Under the pieces are notes generated by a model. It had not been told where the DNA came from, made no database searches, and was given only the letters and a program-made list of their open reading frames with translations. Made by a program: the position numbers and the translations under genes. A stretch of DNA of 5,505 nucleotides from an uncultured Gemmatimonadaceae bacterium (GTDB lineage: Bacteria; Gemmatimonadota; Gemmatimonadetes; Gemmatimonadales; Gemmatimonadaceae), in assembly GCA_955652635.1 (NCBI GenBank), contig CATPBN010000085.1:1-5505 (forward strand), read 5' to 3'. This document shows, piece after piece, positions 1-5,505 of this stretch; position 1 is the first letter of the stretch, and each line of letters starts with the position of its first letter.

Positions 1-3
1 AAT

Positions 4-1503
4 ATGACATCACCAGTACTTCCATCTCCCGCACCTTCTTCCTCCCCCCCGTCCTCCCCTTCCCCAGCTCCGAACGCGCCTGAGTCTTCAGCCGCGCCGA
101 GCTCCGAACCAAATTCTGGTCCTCCTCCAGTTGCTCCTCCTTCGAACGGATCGGGCAATGCTGGCGCTCCGCAACAGCAGTACAATCCACAGACAATGGG
201 TGGCGGCCAGCAGCGCGAAGGCAATCCGCAGCGTCATCCCGGAGAGCGCGACCACCGTCACAACGGACGCCGCGGCCGCAACCAGCGCGGACGCGGAAGA
301 CAGCGGCAGCAGCAGCCGCAGCAGCAACAGCCGAATGCGCCGCGCGGTGAGCAGGCTTCGCGGGCACCGGTGGCTCCCGTCGTTCCCGACGGAGAGACAA
401 CGGGCTGGTTCGATCCGCAGCGCGAGGGCGGCTTCATCCGCCGCGCCGCGAACAGCTATCTCGCTGAGCCTGGCGACGCGTACGTGCCGACGAATGTCAT
501 GCGGCAGTACATGCTGCGCCGCGGCGATCAGGTGCTCGCCACCACCGGGCACGATCATCGCAATCGCATCGTCGTCGTCGACGTCAAGGAGATCAACGGC
601 GCTAGTCCGGAGGAAGCGGCACGGCGCCCCGATTTCGGATCCCTTATCGCGTCGTACCCGGAGCGCAAGCTGAAGCTCGAAACCGGCCGGCCAGCCAAGG
701 GCGGACCCGAGCTGACGCGCAGGGCAATCGACCTCATCGCGCCGATCGGATACGGCCAGCGCGCGCTCATCGTGGCTCCCGCCCGCGCCGGGAAAACGAT
801 GCTCCTCCAGGCGATCGTCGAGGGTGTGGCGATCAATCATCCGCAGGCGGCGCTACTGGTTCTGCTCGTCGACGAGCGTCCCGAGGAAGTCAGCGAGATG
901 ATCACCTGGGGCTATGGCGAGGTTGTTGCCTCCAGCTTCGACATGCCCGCGGTTCGCCATACGGATGTCACCGAGATGGTGCTCGAGCGGGCTCGCCGAT
1001 TAGTGGAGCTAGGCAAGGATGTCGTCATCGTATTGGATTCGATCACGCGTATGGCGCGCGCTTACAACACCGTGGAGCGGGGCACCGGCCGCACGTTATC
1101 GGGCGGTCTCGATTCCAGCGCCATGGCGAAGCCCAAGGCCTTTTTCGGATCCGCGCGTTCCGTGGCTCCGGAACACGGCGGCGGATCGCTCACCATCATT
1201 GCGACTGCGCTTGTGGAGACCGGATCCCGCATGGACGACGTCATTTTCGAGGAGTTCAAGGGCACCGGCAACTGCGAAATCAAGCTCGATCGCTCGCTTT
1301 CGGAGAAACGGATCTTCCCCGCAATCGACGTATCGACCAGCGGCACGCGTCGTGAAGACAAGCTCTTCCGTCCTGATCAGCTAGAGCATGTCTACACACT
1401 CAGACGCGGCCTTCAGCAAATGCCATCCAGTTCGGCAATGGAGTGGCTCATCAAGCGCATCGCGGCCACGCCAGGCAACGACGCGCTGCTGGAAGGCCTA
1501 TAG
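4..1503 (+). CDS. rho: Transcription termination factor Rho with long disordered N-terminal region (5' end possibly beyond window)
   Basis: Rho is a hexameric RNA-dependent ATPase/translocase that ends transcription at C-rich untranslated RNA. Residues 1-60 are Pro/Ser/Ala-rich and 57-120 are Gln/Asn/Arg/Gly-rich, with an RG-rich box at 88-101. The OB-fold RNA-binding domain spans about 133-205 (GGFIRR at 142-147, SYLAEPGDAYV at 151-161). The RecA-type motor follows: P-loop APARAGKT (258-265), catalytic Glu in VDERPEE (E291), Walker B VIVLDSITR (341-349), Q-loop around 356-370, R-loop ETGSRMD (405-411), EEFKGTGN (416-423), and the arginine-finger segment SGTRR (446-450). Up to the Q-loop, residue numbers are E. 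coli numbers plus 80. Two differences from E. coli Rho are a P-loop APAR instead of APPK and loss of one RNP1 aromatic. No Rho_N helical domain is seen in the window. The ATG at 4 has no visible ribosome site and codon 1-3 (AAT) leaves the frame open, so the start could lie upstream. Identity is certain; the start is not. Confidence 0.97.
   Translation: MTSPVLPSPAPSSSPPSSPSPAPNAPESSAAPSSEPNSGPPPVAPPSNGSGNAGAPQQQYNPQTMGGGQQREGNPQRHPGERDHRHNGRRGRNQRGRGRQRQQQPQQQQPNAPRGEQASRAPVAPVVPDGETTGWFDPQREGGFIRRAANSYLAEPGDAYVPTNVMRQYMLRRGDQVLATTGHDHRNRIVVVDVKEINGASPEEAARRPDFGSLIASYPERKLKLETGRPAKGGPELTRRAIDLIAPIGYGQRALIVAPARAGKTMLLQAIVEGVAINHPQAALLVLLVDERPEEVSEMITWGYGEVVASSFDMPAVRHTDVTEMVLERARRLVELGKDVVIVLDSITRMARAYNTVERGTGRTLSGGLDSSAMAKPKAFFGSARSVAPEHGGGSLTIIATALVETGSRMDDVIFEEFKGTGNCEIKLDRSLSEKRIFPAIDVSTSGTRREDKLFRPDQLEHVYTLRRGLQQMPSSSAMEWLIKRIAATPGNDALLEGL
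21..70 (+). promoter_or_regulatory. C-rich, G-poor rut-like segment at the start of rho
   Basis: In positions 21-70 I count 31 C and only 3 G out of 50 bases, including a C7 run at 44-50. Elsewhere the window is GC-balanced. Rho loading (rut) sites are known to be C-rich, G-poor and unstructured with spaced pyrimidine-C dinucleotides, and this stretch fits. It encodes the Pro/Ser low-complexity segment (CCN and TCN codons), so the composition may simply follow from the protein. In E. coli, rho is autoregulated by Rho-dependent attenuation in its leader; a similar role here is inference. Confidence 0.4.
298..330 (+). repeat. CAG-type triplet repeat encoding a Gln-rich tract in Rho
   Basis: An imperfect in-frame CAG/CAA/CCG triplet run encodes Rho residues 99-110, giving three and then four consecutive glutamines (102-104, 106-109) separated by proline. 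Repeat-length change by slippage would keep the frame in whole-triplet steps, so the tract could vary between relatives without breaking rho. The tract lies inside the disordered N-terminal region and not in a folded domain. Confidence 0.7.
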
Positions 1504-1516
1504 ACCGTCCGGCTCC

Positions 1517-3742
1517 ATGCGGGCGCGCGTCTCTGCATTGCTCGCTGGCGCGCTCGTTCTCGCTCCGGCAGCGCTCCCTTCCCAGCAATCCATACCAACG
1601 GGACCCAGCCATCCCGAAGTAGTGAACCTCACGCTCAAGGGCGTGAACGCGATGAAGAAGGCAGATCTCCTTCAAAGCATCTACACCACGGCTTCGTACT
1701 GCAACAGCTTCATTCTCAAGCCGTTCTGCTTGATCAGCAAATCGAGATACTTCTACACGAAGAAATATCTCGACCACAAGGAGCTCGAGCGGGACGTGCT
1801 TCGCATCCGCATCTTCTACTGGAAGCGCGGCTACCGCGAGACCGAAGTCGACACCGCCGTGGTCGCGCGCGGATCCAACAAGGTGGGCGTCACTTTCCTC
1901 ATCAAGGAAGGGCCGCCCATCCTCGTTTCGAAGGTCGTAGTGAATCAGGCAATGCCGCTGCTGTCGCAACGGGAGATCAACAGGAGCCTCGCGATCGCGA
2001 AGGACGGTCCGCTCAATCTGATCAAGGTGGATTCCTCGCGCTTCTTTCTCCAGACAGGCTTGTTCGACAAGGGATATGCCGACGCCGAGGTGGACACAAC
2101 GATTGTCGTCGACAGCGCCGCGCATTCCGCCCAGGTGAGCTTCACTCTCAATCCGAAGTACAAGACGACCGTTGAAGACATCGTCATCAATGGCAACAAT
2201 GGGGTGACCGACCGGACGATCAGGAAGTCTCTCACCTTCCGCATTGGCGACATCTTCCAGCGCTCGGAGATGCTGCGCAGCCAGAGAGCGCTCTATGAAT
2301 CGAATCTTTTCCGACGGGCGGCGATCGAGCCAAGACCTCCCATCGACATCGCGACGCCCGACTCGGCGAAGGTGATCGTCGTCACCGTGCAGGAAGCGCC
2401 ACCGCGCGAGGCGCGCCTGAGCGCCGGATTCAACACCGTCGACTTCTTCCAGGTCGAAGGACGGTTCACGAACTACAACTTTCTGGGCGCCGCCCGCCGG
2501 CTGGATATACAGGGCGCGGTTGGAAACCTGCTCGCCAGCTCGCTCAACGGGCGCGGTATTTTTCACAATGCATCGGTTCCACAGACGAGCGCCTTGGCGC
2601 GATATTTCGCTCCCACTTACAACGCTAGCATCGACCTAAGGGAGCCATGGTTCGGCTCGCCCCACAACGAACTTGCGCTGAGTGTGTTCTCCCACCGGCG
2701 CAGCGCTCCGGGGATTTACATCGACAACGGTTACGGGACGAGCCTTACTTTCACGCGGGAATTCGCGGAGCGGGCACCGACGAGCGCCAACTATCGCTTC
2801 GAGATCAGCAAGGTCGATGCGGGCGACGTCTACTTCTGCATCAACTACGGAGTCTGCGATCTTCCGACGCTCGATGCGCTGCGCGGAAATCAGAAGCTCT
2901 CTCCCTTCGCAATCACCTCGACGATCGATCGCACCAATGACCCGTTCTCGCCGACCACCGGGTTCCGCGCCAACGGAAGCGTGGAGCACGCGTCGTCGTT
3001 CACTATCTCGGATTTCCGCTACAACCGCGCGACGGTCGACGGCGCTGCTTTTATGCCGTGGAGGAGACGCGGCGCGATCGGCGCGCACGCCCGAATTGGC
3101 TGGGTGAATTCGCTGGGCAGCACGAGCCAGGCGGTTGGTATCGGCACATCGATCGGCGGCGGCGTCCTCCATCCCCGAAAGAGATTTTACGCCGGCGGCT
3201 CACACTCGGTGCGCGGCTTCGGTGAGAATCAGCTCGGTCCGCGCGTTCTCACGATCCCGGTCACCACTCTTCAGGCGCAGGACTCGTCGAACGTGGCCTG
3301 CACTTCGGGAACCGATGTCACCACCTGCAATCCCAACGTGGGCACCCTCAAGGATCGTGATTTCGAGCCGCGACCACTGGGTGGGAATTTCGTGGCCGAG
3401 GGCAGCGTGGAGGCCCGGTTTCCGGTGTGGCAGGAGCTGATTGGCGCAGTATTCGTCGACGCGGGAGTGGTGAGCCAGCGGACCAATCCCGCCCTGGCCA
3501 AGAAAATTGCGGCCGTAACGCCCGGATTTGGGTTCCGGTACCGCTCACCTGTAGGCCCCATTCGTGCCGATATAGGCTTCAACCCCGGGAGGTCCGAGTC
3601 CCTTCCGGTTGTAACCGAGAACATCGTAAATGGCCAGAAGACGCTCGTCACCTTGCAGCAGCGCCGCCTCTACTCGCCCACCAACGGGCACGGCATCCTC
3701 GGCAGGATGGTCCTTCACCTGTCCATCGGCGAAGCGTTCTAA
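1517..3742 (+). CDS. BamA/TamA (Omp85) family outer-membrane protein assembly factor, three POTRA domains
   Basis: This 741-residue protein is predicted to sit in the outer membrane and help insert other beta-barrel proteins. A signal peptide covers about residues 1-22 (MRAR, hydrophobic core ALLAGALVLAPAAL, then PSQQ). Three POTRA domains follow at about 35-133, 135-215 and 216-297; the first has an insertion near 58-85. The barrel runs from about 298 to the end. Family marks are FYAGGSHSVRGF ending at residue 568 (VRGF, lid loop L6, R566), PLGGNF after a long L6 insertion, GAVFVDAG, YRSPVGPIRADIG, and a terminal LSIGEAF with C-terminal Phe (beta-signal). Three POTRAs and the TamB-like gene next door favour TamA; the L6 wording and its cysteine pair resemble BamA. 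The only six cysteines lie in three close pairs (62/71, 441/447, 595/604). The ATG at 1517 is chosen because it places the signal peptide at the N-terminus; the frame opens upstream at 1388, but that would overlap rho by 116 bases and bury the signal. There is no good ribosome site; translation is probably coupled to rho, which stops 13 bases before. Confidence 0.93.
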   Translation: MRARVSALLAGALVLAPAALPSQQSIPTGPSHPEVVNLTLKGVNAMKKADLLQSIYTTASYCNSFILKPFCLISKSRYFYTKKYLDHKELERDVLRIRIFYWKRGYRETEVDTAVVARGSNKVGVTFLIKEGPPILVSKVVVNQAMPLLSQREINRSLAIAKDGPLNLIKVDSSRFFLQTGLFDKGYADAEVDTTIVVDSAAHSAQVSFTLNPKYKTTVEDIVINGNNGVTDRTIRKSLTFRIGDIFQRSEMLRSQRALYESNLFRRAAIEPRPPIDIATPDSAKVIVVTVQEAPPREARLSAGFNTVDFFQVEGRFTNYNFLGAARRLDIQGAVGNLLASSLNGRGIFHNASVPQTSALARYFAPTYNASIDLREPWFGSPHNELALSVFSHRRSAPGIYIDNGYGTSLTFTREFAERAPTSANYRFEISKVDAGDVYFCINYGVCDLPTLDALRGNQKLSPFAITSTIDRTNDPFSPTTGFRANGSVEHASSFTISDFRYNRATVDGAAFMPWRRRGAIGAHARIGWVNSLGSTSQAVGIGTSIGGGVLHPRKRFYAGGSHSVRGFGENQLGPRVLTIPVTTLQAQDSSNVACTSGTDVTTCNPNVGTLKDRDFEPRPLGGNFVAEGSVEARFPVWQELIGAVFVDAGVVSQRTNPALAKKIAAVTPGFGFRYRSPVGPIRADIGFNPGRSESLPVVTENIVNGQKTLVTLQQRRLYSPTNGHGILGRMVLHLSIGEAF

Positions 3743-3744
3743 TG
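3740..3744 (+). other. TAATG stop/start overlap between the Omp85 and TamB-like genes
   Basis: The Omp85 stop TAA (3740-3742) shares its last A with the ATG of the next gene (3742-3744). This one-base overlap is a classic sign of translational coupling and of a single polycistronic mRNA. A weak purine motif (GAAG, 3731-3734) lies seven bases before the ATG and may help re-initiation. It supports near-equal production of the two proteins, as expected for a two-part envelope module. Confidence 0.85.
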
Positions 3745-5505
3745 CGTAGGTGGGTAGCGCGCCTCCTCGCAGGAATCGCGGTGGTGGCTTTGCTGCTGCT
3801 CGCGGCAACTTTCCTCGTCACCAACACCGACTGGGGACGCGAGCGCGTGCGCCGGTACGTCCTCGGAATCATTCAGCGCAACAGCCACGGGATCATCCAC
3901 CTCGGCAGCGTGAGTGGAAATCTTCTTGGCGGGTTCACGCTCCACGATGTGGTGATCACCGACAGCGCTCGCGCGCCATTCATAAAAGCCGACGAGATCT
4001 GGGCGAAGTACAGCCTGGGAACTCTGCGCGGGCAGAGAATCGAATTTTCCGATGTGCGGCTCGTCAAGCCGGTGATCGTCGTCGACAAGCCGCCCGGGGG
4101 AAAATGGAATTACGATCGCATCTTTCCACGTGACACTACGACACCATCCGGGCCGAGGAAAACCGGCTGGGGAACGTGGATCCGATTCAGCAATGCCACG
4201 GTGCTCGATGGAGACCTGACGGTGCGCTCTCCCTGGAATCCCGATCCGAATCTCAAGCCGGCGGCGATGAACGATGCGGTGCGCGGCGCGCTCGGACCCC
4301 AGGGCAGACTGGCAATAATTAAGGTTCCCAACGGATACCAGAAAATCTCGACCTTCCACAAAATTAACGGACTGTTTCCTCTGGTACGACTGGAGGATCC
4401 CGCCTACAAGAGTCGGCTGGTCGACGTCGCCGCGCTCAAGATGATCGCGGAGCCGTTCCGCCCTCCTGTTGCAGACGTGCGCGGTCTCACGGGGACGTTC
4501 GAGTTCACCAGCGACTCGGTGTGGTGGAAGGGCGCGCGAGCATCGCTTCCGGCGACGCGCATCTCCGGCGACGGCCGCTACTACATCAGTAGCGGCGATC
4601 TGCAACTGCGCCTGCACGGCGATCCGGTAAATCCTGCCGACATCCGCTGGGCGATGATCGGACTTCCCGAGCATGGCTCGGGCAAGCTCGACTTCGGCAT
4701 GGACTGGACGGGAAAAAAGAGCGTCTACCTCGCGAGGAACATGGACCTCACGCTAGAGCGGTCACACGTCACGGGTCAGATCGAGGCGACTGTGACGGAT
4801 ACGCTCGCGTACCGGAATGCGGATCTTCACTTCACCACGCTCGATACACGAGTTCTGACCCAGCTCTTTCCGGCAATGAAATTTCCGCGGCCGCTGACGC
4901 TCACGGGTCAGGCGAAGTTCGACGGAGGAGAGCATTCGCTCAAGATCAACGGCGACGTCACCGTTGACGACAGGTTGTCGGGACGGAGCCGCCTGATCGG
5001 AAACGGCTTGATGGGGTTGGCCCTGGGGATCTTCAATGCCCGTGATCTTCACGTCCGGATGGCTCCGCTGCAGATGGGACTCGCCAAAGCAATTGCGCCG
5101 TCGATCAAGATTGGTGGTGCGCTTACCGGAACGATGACGCTCAACGGGACCACCGCCGGCATCATGACGGCTCAGGGTGACGTAACACACGTCGAGATGG
5201 GAGCGATTTCGCGCGCAATGGGGCGAGCCTCCATGCGGGCGCATGGCCTTCCGTGGTACGACGTCGATGCGCGGATGCACCCACTTGCCCTCGCGACACT
5301 TGGCCGATTCATGCCGAGTGTGGGGTTGAGAGGTAGCGCGAGCGGCCCGCTCAAGCTCAAGGGTCCTATCAATGATCTCGCCATCAATACACAGCTCACA
5401 TTCCCCGACGGCGGATTTCTCGACCTGCGCGGCACGATGGATATCGCCAGCAAAACTACTGGCTACAACCTCGACTTCGTCACTCGCCTCTTCAACGCCA
5501 ACGCC
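3742..5505 (+). CDS. tamB: TamB/AsmA-like inner-membrane-anchored translocation and assembly protein (partial, 3' end beyond window)
   Basis: The frame is open from ATG 3742 to the window edge, giving 588 residues with no stop. The N-terminus is basic (MRRWVAR), then one membrane segment at about 7-26 (LLAGIAVVALLLLAATFLV), so the protein is predicted to be anchored in the inner membrane with the rest in the periplasm. Next comes a typical TamB/AsmA opening: GRERVRRYVL (32-41), HLGSVSGNLLGGFTLHDVVI (53-72) and a strand-rich segment to about 125. The remainder is repetitive beta sequence with recurring Leu-Thr-Gly and Gly-Pro-Leu-Lys-Leu-Lys-Gly patterns (249-255, 386-404, 461-469, 530-545), as in the long beta-groove of TamB. 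The visible part has no cysteine. The C-terminal DUF490/TamB domain that would settle the assignment lies outside the window; full TamB proteins are usually well over 1,000 residues. TamB works with an Omp85 partner in outer-membrane protein assembly and, in AsmA-like relatives, phospholipid transport. The overlapping Omp85 gene is the obvious partner. A more distant AsmA-family member is the main alternative. Confidence 0.85.
   Translation, partial: MRRWVARLLAGIAVVALLLLAATFLVTNTDWGRERVRRYVLGIIQRNSHGIIHLGSVSGNLLGGFTLHDVVITDSARAPFIKADEIWAKYSLGTLRGQRIEFSDVRLVKPVIVVDKPPGGKWNYDRIFPRDTTTPSGPRKTGWGTWIRFSNATVLDGDLTVRSPWNPDPNLKPAAMNDAVRGALGPQGRLAIIKVPNGYQKISTFHKINGLFPLVRLEDPAYKSRLVDVAALKMIAEPFRPPVADVRGLTGTFEFTSDSVWWKGARASLPATRISGDGRYYISSGDLQLRLHGDPVNPADIRWAMIGLPEHGSGKLDFGMDWTGKKSVYLARNMDLTLERSHVTGQIEATVTDTLAYRNADLHFTTLDTRVLTQLFPAMKFPRPLTLTGQAKFDGGEHSLKINGDVTVDDRLSGRSRLIGNGLMGLALGIFNARDLHVRMAPLQMGLAKAIAPSIKIGGALTGTMTLNGTTAGIMTAQGDVTHVEMGAISRAMGRASMRAHGLPWYDVDARMHPLALATLGRFMPSVGLRGSASGPLKLKGPINDLAINTQLTFPDGGFLDLRGTMDIASKTTGYNLDFVTRLFNANA

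Noticed and set aside
88..840. Minus-strand open frame (250 codons) opposite rho
   Set aside because: It runs opposite conserved Rho domains and shows only Arg/Leu/Ala-rich shadow sequence.
1388..1516. Upstream extension of the Omp85 frame to an ATG at 1388, adding 43 residues
   Set aside because: It overlaps the end of rho by 116 bases, has no signal-peptide character, would bury the real signal peptide, and adds an odd cysteine-containing leader. The open frame is explained by GC-rich coding sequence.
1504..1516. Possible terminator or promoter between rho and the Omp85 gene
   Set aside because: Only 13 bases are available; no inverted repeat, T-run or promoter-like box can be read there.
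1451..2566. Long open frame on the minus strand (371 codons) opposite the Omp85 gene
   Set aside because: It is antiparallel to a clearly recognised protein, has a charge-rich composition with no recognisable motif, and is what a GC-rich gene produces by chance on its other strand.
3739..4674. Minus-strand open frame (311 codons) opposite the TamB-like gene
   Set aside because: No domain or signal is visible; the + strand frame has a clear membrane anchor and TamB-like motifs and is coupled to the upstream gene.
5231..5246. Perfect inverted repeat with 7-base arms (CCATGCG / CGCATGG) and a 2-base spacer
   Set aside because: It lies inside coding sequence, the spacer is too short for a good hairpin, and a single short palindrome in GC-rich DNA is expected by chance.

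Overview
The window holds three genes on the + strand, packed almost without gaps: rho (transcription termination factor), an Omp85-superfamily outer-membrane assembly protein of the BamA/TamA type, and the 5' part of a TamB/AsmA-like inner-membrane protein that runs off the right edge. The DNA is GC-rich. The last two genes imply a diderm envelope. The low-complexity Pro/Ser- and Gln/Arg-rich N-terminus of Rho, with the rho–omp85–tamB order, suggests a high-GC soil-type diderm such as Gemmatimonadota. That assignment is inference from gene character, not from any search.

Layout: 4-1503 is rho. Its first ~130 residues are disordered and its catalytic core is fully conserved. The reading frame is open to the left edge, so the true start may lie outside the window. 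A 13-base gap leads to the Omp85 gene (1517-3742): signal peptide, three POTRA domains, then a 16-stranded-type barrel with the VRGF lid-loop motif and a C-terminal Phe. Its stop codon overlaps the next start (TAATG at 3740-3744). The TamB-like gene (3742 to beyond 5505) begins with a single N-terminal membrane anchor, followed by repetitive beta-rich sequence. There is no non-coding stretch above 13 bases, no RNA gene, no mobile element, no CRISPR array and no visible terminator.

Functionally, the Omp85 protein and the TamB-like protein look like the two halves of a translocation-and-assembly (TAM-like) module: a barrel with periplasmic POTRA domains in the outer membrane, and an inner-membrane-anchored beta-groove protein spanning the periplasm. 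In known systems these pairs help insert outer-membrane proteins and/or move phospholipid to the outer membrane. Their placement directly behind rho, with no room for a promoter or terminator, suggests they share rho transcripts. The start of rho also carries a C-rich, G-poor stretch resembling a Rho loading site, which could make the whole unit sensitive to Rho activity. I do not see a wholly new system here. The most unusual points are the Rho N-terminus, the operon arrangement, and the mixed BamA/TamA character of the Omp85 protein with its three cysteine pairs.
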